A stretch of DNA of 64,000 nt from Lysinibacillus odysseyi 34hs-1 = NBRC 100172 (GCF_001591965.1 NZ_BCVX01000003.1:363906-427905); one strand, 5' to 3'; counted from the first letter of the stretch, positions 9,193 through 18,797 are shown. Made by a program: numbers and translations. The notes: a model not told the origin generated them from the sequence alone.

Positions 9193-10011
9193 TTATAGCA
9201 TTTTCTCTTGTTCTATTCTATCAATAATACAGTTGGCTGTCTCTTCAACTGCCTTATTCGTCACATCTATTACCTCACAGCCGACTTTTTCTACCACTTG
9301 ATAGAAATGAGCAATTTCTTCCTCTATACGGTCATGCTGTGCGTATGTAGCACCTTCTCCTAATCCGAGGGCTATCAGGCGTTCTTTGCGGATATTATTT
9401 AATTGGCCCGGCGAAATAACAAGTCCAAAACATTTTTTCGGATCTACCATAAATAATTCAGCAGGTGGATCAACTTCCGGTACAAGCGGAACATTGGCAA
9501 CTTTATACCGTTTATGAGCCAGATACTGTGACAACGGTGTTTTAGATGTACGGGATACTCCTACCAATACAATATCTGCAAGCAGGATTCCCCGCGGGTC
9601 GCGGCCATCATCATACTTTACCGCAAACTCCACTGCTTCAATTTTTTCAAAGTAATACTCATCCAGCTGGTGTACAATACCAGGCAGCTCAAGTGGTTTT
9701 TGCTTAATCTTGCTTTCCAGCAGGTCCAGCATAGGCCCTAGCAAATCAATGACCGCAACATTGTGTTTAACACCCAGGTCATGCAATGCTGCGCGTAACT
9801 CTTTTTCGACAAGTGTATAAATGATAATGGCATCTTGCTTTTTAGCGATACTTATAATCTGCAGGAGATGATCCTGCTCATGAATGTGAGGAAATCTGCG
9901 GATCTCCACCTGTTCAAAATGTGGTCTAAATTGACTGACAACAGCCTTTACTGCCAGGTCCCCTGTCTCACCAACGGAATCAGAAACGACAAAAAAACGT
10001 AATTTCTCCAT
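9193..10011 (-). CDS. ppsR: Pyruvate, phosphate dikinase/PEP synthase regulatory protein (DUF299, YqfL)
   Basis: 272 residues of the PSRP family: an ADP/Pi-dependent bifunctional kinase and phosphorylase acting on PPDK or PEP synthase. Visible motifs: SDSVGETGD at residues 8-16, the nucleotide-binding loop LVGVSRTSKTPLS near 150, and LVISPGQL near 196. The start was moved to the ATG at 10009-10011, giving MEKLRFFVVSDS like homologues; AAGGTG precedes it, and the longer frame would overlap ccpN. It lies 10 bases after ccpN, the conserved pair in which the regulator of gluconeogenesis sits with this protein. Confidence 0.93.
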   Translation of the reverse strand: MEKLRFFVVSDSVGETGDLAVKAVVSQFRPHFEQVEIRRFPHIHEQDHLLQIISIAKKQDAIIIYTLVEKELRAALHDLGVKHNVAVIDLLGPMLDLLESKIKQKPLELPGIVHQLDEYYFEKIEAVEFAVKYDDGRDPRGILLADIVLVGVSRTSKTPLSQYLAHKRYKVANVPLVPEVDPPAELFMVDPKKCFGLVISPGQLNNIRKERLIALGLGEGATYAQHDRIEEEIAHFYQVVEKVGCEVIDVTNKAVEETANCIIDRIEQEKML

Positions 10012-10021
10012 GGGCTGCACC

Positions 10022-10660
10022 TTACAGGTCATGCGTTTCCGCAAGTGAAATAAACGCCTTCGTAATATTTGTCTTAGTTAGACGACCAACAATCTCTAGA
10101 CCCTCTTCGGTTTCCTCCACAACAGGCAAGGAATCGATTTCATGTTCTATTAGTTTATTCGCCGCCAATATAAGCGAATCCTTTTTTGAACAATACGAAA
10201 TGTTTGGCATACGCGTCATAATTATGTTTACTGGGATTTTATTTAGATCCTGGCTTCCGATGCTTGTACGAAGTAAGTCCTTCCGTGACAATACACCCTG
10301 CAAGTGATTGTCCTTATCAGCGACAAAAAGCGTCCCTACATCCTCTAAGAAAATGTGCAGAATCGCATCATAAACCGTCATATTTTCAGATACTATGACC
10401 GGCATAGACTGAAAATCCTTTACTTTTAAATTCATCATTGACTCCGTTAAGGAAACGGTATTTTTTTTACCGGCATAAAAATATCCTACACGTGGTCTTG
10501 CGTCTAAAAAGCCCGCCATTGTCAAAATTGCCAAATCCGGTCTTAAGGTAGCCCTTGTCAGGTGAAGACGCTCCGCAATCTGTTCACCTGTAATCGGTCC
10601 ATTCTCCTTGACAATTTGTAAAATGGCGTCTTGACGTTTATTGAGTTCTATTGGACTCAC
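10022..10660 (-). CDS. ccpN: Gluconeogenesis repressor CcpN
   Basis: 212 residues. An N-terminal winged helix-turn-helix (residues 1-65, QIAERLHLTRATLRPDLAILTMAGFL) is followed by two CBS domains (about 78-135 and 142-205) that sense adenine nucleotides in the family. In B. subtilis CcpN represses gapB and pckA on glucose. The start is GTG (10658-10660), supported by homology (MSPIELNKRQ); an in-frame stop lies just upstream and the ribosome site is close to it. Co-transcribed with ppsR. Confidence 0.94.
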   Translation of the reverse strand: MSPIELNKRQDAILQIVKENGPITGEQIAERLHLTRATLRPDLAILTMAGFLDARPRVGYFYAGKKNTVSLTESMMNLKVKDFQSMPVIVSENMTVYDAILHIFLEDVGTLFVADKDNHLQGVLSRKDLLRTSIGSQDLNKIPVNIIMTRMPNISYCSKKDSLILAANKLIEHEIDSLPVVEETEEGLEIVGRLTKTNITKAFISLAETHDL

Positions 10661-10747
10661 CGCCTCAAATAATGTTATACTTTTTCCATTATTATTATAT
10701 ACTATTTTGGCATGGATTGCGAAGAATAAAATCTTAAAGGTTCAGTG

Positions 10748-10776
10748 TTGACACGTGTACAATTTTATTGCATATT
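10748..10776 (+). promoter_or_regulatory. Putative promoter of the T-box/glyS transcript
   Basis: A perfect -35 TTGACA at 10748-10753 and, 17 bases on, CATATT as a moderate -10, about 25-30 bases before the T-box leader begins. Confidence 0.55.
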
Positions 10777-10799
10777 TACAATATAGATTAAATAGGCGA

Positions 10800-11046
10800 T
10801 GAACGGGATATAAGTAATTTTTCAACTACTCAGCGAGCAGGAATGGTGAAAGCCTGCAACCGAAAAATGAAACGGCACCCGTGAGCTGACTTTTTGAAAG
10901 AGGCTTTTTATGATGGCATGCGGTTTTCCATTTGCGAAAACGCTTGACCTCCCCTAAAAAGCAAGCGGGGTGGAACCGCGGGTGCAAATGGTACGCACTC
11001 GTCCCCGGGCATATCATATGTCCGGTGGGCGGGTGCTTTTTTCGTT
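10800..11046 (+). promoter_or_regulatory. Glycine T-box riboswitch
   Basis: tRNA-sensing leader of glyS. Seen in order: the stem I distal loop of canonical form (GGAATGGTGAAAGCC, from 10840), a specifier loop where the triplet GGC (10874-10876, Gly codon) sits in ACGGCAC, the T-box sequence GGGTGGAACCGCG at 10968-10980, and a GC-rich terminator hairpin at about 10994-11042 ending in TTTTTT. Uncharged tRNA-Gly(GCC) should stabilise the antiterminator and allow glyS transcription. Confidence 0.95.
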
Positions 11047-11081
11047 GCCGTTTACCGGACAATAAATAGGAGGAATATTTG

Positions 11082-12470
11082 ATGGCGCAAAAATCTATGG
11101 AAACAATCGTCAGCTTGGCAAAGCAACGTGGATTCGTTTTCCCCGGTTCAGAAATCTACGGAGGTCTTGCAAACACATGGGATTACGGCCCACTAGGTGT
11201 TGAACTGAAAAATAATGTAAAAAAAACTTGGTGGCAAAAGTTTGTTCAGGAATCTGAACATAATGTAGGTTTAGATGCTGCGATTTTAATGAACCCGCGT
11301 GCTTGGGTTGCTTCAGGTCACGTCGGTAACTTCAATGATCCAATGATCGACTGTAAGGCTTGTAAAGCGCGCCACCGTGCTGATAAATTAATTGAAGATG
11401 CCTCTTTGGAGAAAACAGGTAAAGAAATTATCGTCGATGGTATGAGCTTTGACCAAATGAAAGCGAAGATGGACGAATTAGAAGTTACCTGCCCAGACTG
11501 TGGCAAAGATGACTGGACAGATATTCGGCAGTTCAACTTAATGTTCAAAACACACCAAGGTGTAACAGAATCTTCATCGAATGAAATCTATTTACGTCCG
11601 GAAACAGCACAAGGTATTTTTGTTAACTTCAAAAACGTTCAGCGTTCTATGCGTAAACGTACTCCGTTTGGGATTGCACAAATCGGTAAATCATTCCGTA
11701 ACGAAATCACACCAGGTAACTTTACATTCCGTACACGTGAATTTGAGCAAATGGAGCTTGAATTCTTCTGTAAACCTGGGGAAGACCTTGAATGGCATTC
11801 TTACTGGAAAAACTTCTGTAAAGATTGGTTATTAAACCTTGGCATGAAGGAAGATTCTATGCGTCTGCGCGATCATGAGGAAGATGAATTATCCCACTAT
11901 TCAAATGCAACAACAGATATCGAGTTCCGCTTCCCATTCGGCTGGGGTGAACTATGGGGTATTGCTGACCGTACAGACTATGACTTAAAGCAGCATATGG
12001 AACATTCAGGTGAAGACTTCACGTATATTGATCCAGTAACAAACGAACGCTATGTTCCTTACTGCATCGAGCCTTCTTTAGGTGCAGACCGCGTAACTTT
12101 AGCATTCTTATGTGATGCTTATGACGAAGAAGAATTAGAAGGCGGCGACGTACGTAATGTCTTACGCTTCCATCCTGCTCTTGCGCCATTTAAAGCAGCG
12201 GTATTGCCATTATCAAAAAAATTAGGTGAAGAAGCCTCTGCTGTATGGGCAGAACTACGCAAAGCATTCCCGGTTGATTATGATGAATCACAATCCATCG
12301 GTAAACGCTACCGCCGCCAGGACGAAATCGGTACACCATTCTGTATCACGTACGATTTCGACTCTAAAGAAGACGGCCAAGTAACAGTGCGTCACCGTGA
12401 TTCAATGGATCAAGTACGTATGCCTATTTCAGAAGTAAAAGCATATATCGAAAAGCATTTACAATTTTAG
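11082..12470 (+). CDS. glyS: Glycyl-tRNA synthetase, single-chain (alpha2) type
   Basis: 462-residue class II aminoacyl-tRNA synthetase of the eukaryotic/archaeal-like homodimeric type, which replaces the alpha2beta2 GlyQS of B. subtilis. Visible: [23 protein letters not shown] at the N-terminus (motif 1 region), an inserted metal-binding-type region with [11 protein letters not shown] and CPDCGKDDW, motif 2 [21 protein letters not shown], motif 3 EPSLGADR, and a C-terminal anticodon-binding domain from about 355. The ATG at 11082 is preceded by TAGGAGGA with 7-base spacing; the in-frame TTG three bases upstream is disregarded. Controlled by the glycine T-box directly in front. Confidence 0.97.
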   Translation: MAQKSMETIVSLAKQRGFVFPGSEIYGGLANTWDYGPLGVELKNNVKKTWWQKFVQESEHNVGLDAAILMNPRAWVASGHVGNFNDPMIDCKACKARHRADKLIEDASLEKTGKEIIVDGMSFDQMKAKMDELEVTCPDCGKDDWTDIRQFNLMFKTHQGVTESSSNEIYLRPETAQGIFVNFKNVQRSMRKRTPFGIAQIGKSFRNEITPGNFTFRTREFEQMELEFFCKPGEDLEWHSYWKNFCKDWLLNLGMKEDSMRLRDHEEDELSHYSNATTDIEFRFPFGWGELWGIADRTDYDLKQHMEHSGEDFTYIDPVTNERYVPYCIEPSLGADRVTLAFLCDAYDEEELEGGDVRNVLRFHPALAPFKAAVLPLSKKLGEEASAVWAELRKAFPVDYDESQSIGKRYRRQDEIGTPFCITYDFDSKEDGQVTVRHRDSMDQVRMPISEVKAYIEKHLQF

Positions 12471-12481
12471 TAATAGCGGGG

Positions 12482-12512
12482 GGACGATTCGCACAGCGGG
12501 TCGTCCTCTTTG
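12482..12512 (+). terminator. Weak terminator after glyS
   Basis: Hairpin GGACGA/TCGTCC with a 13-base loop followed by TCTTTG. The T-tract is poor. Confidence 0.5.
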
Positions 12513-12605
12513 CATATTAACATCCACAATTTTTCACGACCTCTTCTACTGCTCGTATCCCCAAAACTAGAAACTGAATCTTACGAAAATAAAGAATGAA
12601 CAAAA

Positions 12606-12635
12606 TGAACAAAACCCACTTTTCTTCGTTATAAT
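12606..12635 (+). promoter_or_regulatory. Putative promoter of the orphan gene at 12666
   Basis: A perfect -10 TATAAT at 12630-12635 with TGAACA 18 bases upstream as a weak -35. Confidence 0.45.
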
Positions 12636-12665
12636 GGATAAAAAGGTTATAAGGGAGTGTTTGTC

Positions 12666-13133
12666 ATGTTCTTTCAAACAAAGGGAAAAACAGCATCAAC
12701 ACGGGATTTATATGACCAAATGAGAGAGATCGTTACAGAATGCCTTACGCGTGAACTGCCTGAACACAGTTTGCGAAATCATCTTTTATTTACAGCTAAT
12801 ATGAAACTGGAAGGGTTGCAGGAAGCGAAGGAAAAGCATCGTCATTTTATCAATGTCTCTACAAGCTCCGGCCGATTTCATCAAGAACGCTATACAAAGC
12901 TGTCGGAGAAGCATCATCAGTTATATCGATTAACTAGAGGTTATATGTATTTATGTGACCCACGTGAGAGGGAACATTTCAACCACCACTTTCGTCTATC
13001 CAGTACAACTATTAATAATTGCTACGAACAGTTTATAACTAGACATGCCTTTTGTTTTACACCCGAAGATGAAAGTGCATTTTTCCATGGATTGAAGGAA
13101 GAAATCATTCCAATGCTTTGTCAGATTGAATAA
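12666..13133 (+). CDS. Hypothetical His-rich cytoplasmic protein
   Basis: 155 residues, no signal peptide or membrane segment, mostly helical by composition, with many histidines (KHRHF, KHHQLY, HFNHHFRL). I do not recognise the family. The start at 12666 has AAGGGAG 8 bases upstream; an in-frame GTG at 12657 lacks a ribosome site. It has its own -10-like sequence and is followed within 80 bases by another orphan gene in the same direction. Together they lie between glyS and the ger operon, where B. subtilis has no counterpart. Confidence 0.65.
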   Translation: MFFQTKGKTASTRDLYDQMREIVTECLTRELPEHSLRNHLLFTANMKLEGLQEAKEKHRHFINVSTSSGRFHQERYTKLSEKHHQLYRLTRGYMYLCDPREREHFNHHFRLSSTTINNCYEQFITRHAFCFTPEDESAFFHGLKEEIIPMLCQIE

Positions 13134-13209
13134 CAAAATTTCAGATTTTTGGATGATTACTTATACAAATTCAAGGGTAAATATACTCTTGTAAAGAGGA
13201 GTGAAAAAT

Positions 13210-13578
13210 ATGCAAGCAAAAAATTATAAAAAGCTTAATACATTAATACAAAAAAACTTTCATGCGAGACATCGTTCATTGGCAATCCGCATGATCTTAA
13301 CCTTGGAAGATATCAGCTTGCGTAATATCCATTTCGCTAATCTTATGCAAGATTTATCTCCCAAGCAAGGTGTTCCCATCCAGTTGAAACGCTTATCGAC
13401 ATCCGAGCTGCGCGTGTTACAGCTTTTCTTTAAAGAAATCCAGAAAGAATGCCCTGACTGCTATAAAGCAAACGTCATCCTTATATTAAATCGAATCCGT
13501 TTATTATTAAATCAAACGCTCGTATCTTATACAGAAGATAGATCTGCCTTTTCACGCATCCCAACAATCAATTCCTGA
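13210..13578 (+). CDS. Hypothetical small basic protein
   Basis: 122 residues, basic and Leu/Ile-rich helical protein without membrane segment or recognisable motif; one CPDC pair sits near residue 85. The start is the ATG at 13210 with GAGGAG 8 bases before it (the GTG at 13201 is inside that ribosome site). A strong terminator follows, so 12666 and 13210 are probably one transcription unit. No function is assigned. Confidence 0.6.
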   Translation: MQAKNYKKLNTLIQKNFHARHRSLAIRMILTLEDISLRNIHFANLMQDLSPKQGVPIQLKRLSTSELRVLQLFFKEIQKECPDCYKANVILILNRIRLLLNQTLVSYTEDRSAFSRIPTINS

Positions 13579-13620
13579 CAGCACTAATTATTTTTTCAAT
13601 CAAAGAGGCTAAGACAAAAT

Positions 13621-13659
13621 AAAAAAGTCATCTTTCTTTCGAGAAAGATGGCTTTTTTC
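13621..13659 (+). terminator. Terminator after the two orphan genes
   Basis: Hairpin AAAAAAGTCATCTTTCT/AGAAAGATGGCTTTTTT with a TTCG loop. Immediately upstream (13604-13620) is AGAGGCTAAGACAAAAT, which resembles the short AGAGGCTGGGACA element often found before such hairpins in Bacillales. Confidence 0.9.
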
Positions 13660-13940
13660 GATATAGGGAAGCAATAGTATAGCTTTCATGTCATTTCTTT
13701 GCCCCTTCCTATTTCTAAACATACTTTTTACAATTAGAAAAATGAATCCTCTAAAAGATTTCCTTATTTCCTATCTCTTTCTTTCCAGCTATGACGTATC
13801 GTCCATAGCTGATAACATATTAAAAGAATTACCTGCCCCACATCCTACTCATAAAATAATGCGTGCCCATCCCCTCTTTTACGCTCAAATTTGTACGGCC
13901 AGGTCGTCTCCATCATAAGTTGAATGTTTTTTTCGACTAT
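13660..13940. other. Gap between convergent units
   Basis: No convincing gene. The short plus-strand frame at 13688-13918 has no ribosome site and atypical composition. No clear terminator for the ger operon was found here: a hairpin GACTA/TAGTC at 13937-13948 lacks a T-run on the right strand. Confidence 0.5.
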
Positions 13941-15146
13941 TTAGTCCCATTCCATCCCTGTTCTTCTGATTTGTGTATGAATATTAACCTTAATATTCAT
14001 TTCTTTGTAAATCTTCTTCCACTGCTCAGTCGTCTTTACTTCTCGTTTCCAATAATCACTATATTCTGCACGGATTCTTGCACCTATTCCAAGGATATCT
14101 GACTGATCATCTTGCAATCTTTTTATCAGGTTTAAGAGAACATCCTTTTCTAGAAAAGCATTGGCCTCTTTTTCAATTTCCTTAATTTTTTTCTCATCCA
14201 GCCTTCCATCATTAATTTCTTCATCAAGCTCCGAGTCAATATGAATATCAATTGCAGCTGTGGGAGTACCATTCTGTAGATCTACCTGTATAACAGAACT
14301 CCTTTTTTGGGAGTTTAAAATATATACCGCATCGTCTAAAGAAACCATAAAAGAGTATCCGCCTTTCGCTTCTCCAATCATGGCCAAATAAGCACCTATC
14401 TCTAAAGGCAGCATCGTTCCGGCCATTTTTTCTTCTTTGAAATAACTTAAACCACTAACAAAAATGCGGTCATTATTTATAGGTTTGACGATGGGTAAAA
14501 TTGCATCGACCCCGATATCCGAAAGGTTTATCCAAAATTTCCCCAAATACTCCTCCGGCAATTTTCCGAATCGAACTGCATTATTTAAAGTTTCAGCCAA
14601 ATATAAGGCAGGTACTGTTTCAATAGGAGGGGCCACTTTTAATATAGAGTGGGCGTCACCTTCGCTAATAATCATCCAAGCCGTTCTCCTTACTTCAATA
14701 TCACGCCTTAAATAGTCACTAATATCTATAATCCCTTGTTTTGCAATATCCTCACTGACTACAATAATTTGCAAGTGGCCTAAATACAGCTTTTCCGCAA
14801 GCTGCTGCTGCATATTGGCCAATGCATCTTTCATCGTATGGCCGTATGTTTCAAGTACCCATGCTGTTTTCTCAGAGCCTTCTCCTGTTCCGCCCTCAGG
14901 CCCAAGTTTAATTTTTCCGGGTACCGCTATTTGAGCTGTAACTTTATATATTGTATCTTCAACGCTAGCAGGAGTCTCTCCTTCTATATGGGTGACTTTT
15001 GGTATTTCATCTATTTCATTCATATCTCCTAAATCGACGGCTAGCCCTAAAATGTTTGCTCGTTCTTCTAATTCATAGCTGTCCCAGCATGCAGATAAAA
15101 AAAGTGGACTTATTAAAAATATAGTGAGCATACCCAGCTTTTTCAC
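13941..15146 (-). CDS. gerC: Spore germinant receptor subunit C, lipoprotein (GerAC family)
   Basis: 401 residues. A lipoprotein signal with lipobox LSAC (cysteine near residue 20) is followed by WDSYELEERA, the typical start of mature GerC proteins, and a GerAC C-terminal domain at about 210-395. It is anchored on the outer face of the spore inner membrane and completes the GerA/GerB/GerC receptor. Translation is coupled to gerB by a 4-base overlap. Which germinant is recognised cannot be read from the sequence. Confidence 0.94.
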   Translation of the reverse strand: MKKLGMLTIFLISPLFLSACWDSYELEERANILGLAVDLGDMNEIDEIPKVTHIEGETPASVEDTIYKVTAQIAVPGKIKLGPEGGTGEGSEKTAWVLETYGHTMKDALANMQQQLAEKLYLGHLQIIVVSEDIAKQGIIDISDYLRRDIEVRRTAWMIISEGDAHSILKVAPPIETVPALYLAETLNNAVRFGKLPEEYLGKFWINLSDIGVDAILPIVKPINNDRIFVSGLSYFKEEKMAGTMLPLEIGAYLAMIGEAKGGYSFMVSLDDAVYILNSQKRSSVIQVDLQNGTPTAAIDIHIDSELDEEINDGRLDEKKIKEIEKEANAFLEKDVLLNLIKRLQDDQSDILGIGARIRAEYSDYWKREVKTTEQWKKIYKEMNIKVNIHTQIRRTGMEWD

Positions 15147-16243
15147 TCAGTTATCCCCCTTTGCCTACGAATGATAGATAAGATAAACAAAAGAACGGGA
15201 TAGATAATGGTTATTATAAGGCCGACCAGCGTTACTTCTAATACATAGTAATACACCTCATAAATATCTTGTGGTAACGATGCAACCATAAATACAAACG
15301 GGAAACCTAAAAAAGCAATTAATCGATAGCGAGAAGATCGCATTAATTCTGCTACACCCCGAACATAAAGGAAATAATAAGAAAATAATGTTGTAAAAAC
15401 GGCAAATATCCAGGCAATCAGCAAAATTGCATCAACACGCGATAAAACATCACCAGGAATTCGCACCATTTTCCCCAGTCCTAATGTCGGCCATAATAAA
15501 TGCTTCATTTCTTCAGCTCCAAAAACAGCGAGTGCTATTGTAATTGTTATAATGAAAAAGAGACTACCGATTGCATATCCCCATAAACCACTTTTTACAC
15601 ATTTTTGCGGGTTTTTCATAAAAGGGATGAGCATAGCAATCACCATAAAATTCGATACAGCTTGTGTGACATTCATTCCTCCGCTAAAAAGCATCCTGAT
15701 AGAAACATCATGTCCCGTGATAGGCAGCAAATGATAATAGGTAACATTTTGGATAGAAGGCAATAGTATAATTAATAACGGAATAATAATAAAAGGGAGA
15801 TAGAAAAAATGGATATACACGAATGTTGAAACGCTCAAAAAGCTAACAGAAGCACATAAAAAAATCATGAAAAAAATGGCGATTGAAATGGGCGTATTGG
15901 GCAGCAATGATCCTACTATTACCTCTGCAAAATGGCGCGTTTCAACACCCATCAGGGTTAAAAAAAAGAGGATAACTATAATACTGAAAAAATTGCCGAT
16001 TTTTTTTCCTAAAATTTCTTGATTATAGCCGATTAGTGTTTGTTTGGGAAAACGCCTGCCTAGTAAAGTGATCGCCAGTATGCCGAATCCCCCCATCAAC
16101 ACCCCTAGTACACTTGAAAGCGGCGCAGCTGTTCCTACTTTTTCTGTCACAAAATTGGGGATGCCAAGTATGGATACACCTATTATTGTGCTTATAATGG
16201 TTACTGCAAGCTGAACAGGTGTCACGGCATTGTTAGGTTTCAT
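15143..16243 (-). CDS. gerB: Spore germinant receptor subunit B, permease-like (GerAB family)
   Basis: 366 residues, about ten membrane-spanning segments, APC-superfamily fold of the spore germination permease family. The N-terminal VTPVQLAVTIISTIIGVSIL and KVGTAAPLSSVLG segments are typical. In characterised receptors this subunit binds the germinant. It overlaps gerA by 11 bases and gerC by 4. Confidence 0.94.
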   Translation of the reverse strand: MKPNNAVTPVQLAVTIISTIIGVSILGIPNFVTEKVGTAAPLSSVLGVLMGGFGILAITLLGRRFPKQTLIGYNQEILGKKIGNFFSIIVILFFLTLMGVETRHFAEVIVGSLLPNTPISIAIFFMIFLCASVSFLSVSTFVYIHFFYLPFIIIPLLIILLPSIQNVTYYHLLPITGHDVSIRMLFSGGMNVTQAVSNFMVIAMLIPFMKNPQKCVKSGLWGYAIGSLFFIITITIALAVFGAEEMKHLLWPTLGLGKMVRIPGDVLSRVDAILLIAWIFAVFTTLFSYYFLYVRGVAELMRSSRYRLIAFLGFPFVFMVASLPQDIYEVYYYVLEVTLVGLIITIIYPVLLFILSIIRRQRGITE

Positions 16244-17825
16244 TATTGCCCTCTCCCCCGCTTCGTTTATTGTACTTCCTATTATCTACCCGCTTCTTAT
16301 CTTGAGGCTGAAGATGCTTAGGTCTTTCTTTTGTCCACTGAATCGGAAAACGCATAAACGAGTCTTTTAACTCCTGATAATTCCCCGGGGAAAAAGGCGC
16401 CATATACGGAACACCAAATGACCGCAGCGACAGCATATGGTTTAACACGAGCATAATGCCTACTGCCAATCCTAAAAGTCCAAATGTCCCCGCCAGAATG
16501 ATGAGTATGAAACGTAAAACGCGAAATGCCGTAGCTACGTTATAAGACGGGGTGGCAAATGAGCCAATGGTGGACAATGCCATAATGACAACGGTAATCG
16601 GGCTAACAAACCCCGCTTGTACAGCTGCTTGTCCTACTACTAAGACGCCTACAATGGATAATGCCCCGCCCACCTGCTGAGGCATCCGAACAGTTGCTTC
16701 CCTTAAAATTTCCATCGCAATTTCCATGATTAATACTTCTATCACTACGGGAAATGGAACCCCTTGCCTTCCACTTGAGGCAGCGACGACAAAAGTAGCT
16801 GGAATGAGCTCTGGATGAAAGGATAGCACCGTTACATAGAAGGAGGAAAAGGTCAGCGAAAAAACTAAAGCTGCTAATCGAATTATCCTAATCGCTGATG
16901 TAATGATCCAACGCTCATTGTAATCCTCACTTGTTTGATAAAATTGGACAAAAATGGCTGGTACAATCAGCGCAAACGGACTGCCATCGACCAAAATGCT
17001 TACTCTTCCTTCTAATAAATTTCCCACTACCCTATCTGGTCTTTCCGAGTTTTGCACTTGTGGAAATGGCGATGTTACATCGTCTTGTATATAGTGTTCG
17101 ATATAGCCTGCATCCAGAATACGATCAATAACAATCTTATCAATTCGGCTCCGTACTTCTTCTAACAATTCTGGGTTTACGATGTCATCCAAGTAGCAGA
17201 TTGCTATTTTGGTTTTCGTCCGTGTACCGACCTCTCTTTGCTCGACACGAAATTCAGGTACAGGAAGACGATAACGCAATAAAGCAACATTTGTTTGTAA
17301 CGACTCAATGAACCCATCCCTTGGTCCACGGACAACCCGCTCTGTTTCTGATTGTTCAATACTTCGTTTTTCTTGAGTATAAACATCTAATGCCATCGCT
17401 TGCTCGATTCCTTCAATAAATACAAGAGCCTTGCCAGCAAGCAATGATTCTATACCCGCTGCTAAATTCTTCACCGTTTCAACAGCTGTATAATACAACA
17501 CATCTTCCATAATATACGTTGTAATAGGCGTATGGCTGTTATCAGGATGTTTTTTGTTTTGAAGTTGCTTGATAATATCCCGTTCAATCTTTTCCATATC
17601 AACCAGCGATTTTAAACATATAAGCACAGCTGGTGTTTCTCCAAAAACTTTAAACTTTTTGCTAAGAAAATCCGCATCTTTTTGGAGAATGGAGGTAAAT
17701 AGTTCAAAATTATATTTTATATTAGGTGTGAAATACACTGTTTGCGCTTTTTGGATGATTGAACTGTTTGGTACAAAGCGCTCTCCTTCTTTGTTGGTCG
17801 GGCTCTTTTTAAAAATAGGGGACAT
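16233..17825 (-). CDS. gerA: Spore germinant receptor subunit A (GerAA family)
   Basis: 530 residues. The soluble N-terminal domain spans about 1-280, including the family blocks KSLVDMEKIERDII, RGPRDGFIESLQTN and NPELLEEVRSRIDKI. Four to five membrane segments follow, with SSGRQGVPFPVVIEVLIME and SYNVATAFRVLRF typical of the GerA family, and then a basic C-terminal tail. Forms the oligomeric channel part of the receptor in the spore inner membrane. GGAAAGGG precedes the ATG. First gene of a tightly overlapping gerA-gerB-gerC operon; such operons are SigG-dependent in B. subtilis, but I did not identify the promoter. Confidence 0.94.
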   Translation of the reverse strand: MSPIFKKSPTNKEGERFVPNSSIIQKAQTVYFTPNIKYNFELFTSILQKDADFLSKKFKVFGETPAVLICLKSLVDMEKIERDIIKQLQNKKHPDNSHTPITTYIMEDVLYYTAVETVKNLAAGIESLLAGKALVFIEGIEQAMALDVYTQEKRSIEQSETERVVRGPRDGFIESLQTNVALLRYRLPVPEFRVEQREVGTRTKTKIAICYLDDIVNPELLEEVRSRIDKIVIDRILDAGYIEHYIQDDVTSPFPQVQNSERPDRVVGNLLEGRVSILVDGSPFALIVPAIFVQFYQTSEDYNERWIITSAIRIIRLAALVFSLTFSSFYVTVLSFHPELIPATFVVAASSGRQGVPFPVVIEVLIMEIAMEILREATVRMPQQVGGALSIVGVLVVGQAAVQAGFVSPITVVIMALSTIGSFATPSYNVATAFRVLRFILIILAGTFGLLGLAVGIMLVLNHMLSLRSFGVPYMAPFSPGNYQELKDSFMRFPIQWTKERPKHLQPQDKKRVDNRKYNKRSGGEGNNET

Positions 17826-17921
17826 ATAAACACCCTTTCCTGTTTATCTATACCATACGTGTTAGTATGTATCGATACATTCTTGCTATTCAAAAACGAC
17901 AGGAGTAATTAAAATGCCTAA

Positions 17922-17973
17922 TAAAAAAAGCTGTCATCACATCTCACTTGGCTAGTGAGGCAGGATGACAGCC
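17922..17973 (-). terminator. Terminator of recO
   Basis: Long minus-strand hairpin: GCTGTCATC/GATGACAGC outer helix with an inner CTCACT/AGTGAG helix, followed by TTTTTTTATT. Confidence 0.93.
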
Positions 17974-17975
17974 CT

Positions 17976-18755
17976 TTATTCTTCTTCCTCTTTTTTACGT
18001 ATCGGTTGAAGCTGTGGTGTCCTTTCTAGCTGTTCAATAAATGAACGTGATTTCAAACGGATGCCGGTCTGTTCTTCATAAATAGTCGTAACAATTTTTT
18101 TTATAAAACGTTTCGTTTGGGGTTTTAGCTCTAATTTCCCTACCTGATCAATCGGTACAGTATAAAACATCCGGATCAGCTTCAGCTGTGTAGGTGAAAG
18201 CCTGATAATATACGGATCCAAATGGAAGCAGTTATGGCATAGAAAGCCCCCTTGCGTAAAGGAAAAGGCAAATTCCCCTTCCACCGCTCCGCACGAGGCA
18301 CAGCAATGGAGAATTGGCTGTACACCTGTATACGGCAGCATCTTCCAGTCAACAAATAATGTAATAGCCTCAGGGTCATAGCCTTCATCAATCGCCGTTA
18401 AGGACTGGAGCAGCAATTCAAATGCAAATGGCTCCTCTCTGCCTTCTTCCACCAACCGGTCGATTAATTCCACAATATAGCTTGCATAGGCAGTCGCAAC
18501 GATATCCGTCTGCAACGTACGCATTGTATTAAAATGCTCGCCCTGCTGCAAGGTGCCCATTCCGCTTGTCCGCTGCACCAAAAATGAGCCATGCATAAAC
18601 GGCTGTGTCACACCGGCTAGTCGGCTGGTCGGCTTCTTCGCTCCCCGGGCCATGCACGCAACCTTGCCCGCTTCACGTGTGAGTAATGTGACAATTTTAT
18701 TTGATTCCCCGTACGCTCTTGATTTAAGTACGATCCCTTCCCATTTATGCAGCAT
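17976..18755 (-). CDS. recO: DNA repair and recombination protein RecO
   Basis: 259 residues; loads RecA on SSB-coated single-stranded DNA together with RecR. An N-terminal OB fold (WEGIVLKSRAYGESNKIVTLLT) is followed by a helical domain with a four-cysteine zinc site (CCASCGAVEG and FLCHNC around residues 145-175). The start is the ATG at 18753-18755, with AAGGA about 10 bases upstream; the in-frame TTG two codons before is not supported. Downstream of era as in B. subtilis, but separated from it by a terminator. Confidence 0.95.
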   Translation of the reverse strand: MLHKWEGIVLKSRAYGESNKIVTLLTREAGKVACMARGAKKPTSRLAGVTQPFMHGSFLVQRTSGMGTLQQGEHFNTMRTLQTDIVATAYASYIVELIDRLVEEGREEPFAFELLLQSLTAIDEGYDPEAITLFVDWKMLPYTGVQPILHCCASCGAVEGEFAFSFTQGGFLCHNCFHLDPYIIRLSPTQLKLIRMFYTVPIDQVGKLELKPQTKRFIKKIVTTIYEEQTGIRLKSRSFIEQLERTPQLQPIRKKEEEE

Positions 18756-18797
18756 ACACAACCCGTCCTTACTCTCTTATATATTTCTATTATACAC

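Noticed and set aside
13688..13918. Plus-strand frame of 76 codons before the ger operon
   Set aside because: No ribosome site, atypical residue composition, and located just after a terminator with no promoter.
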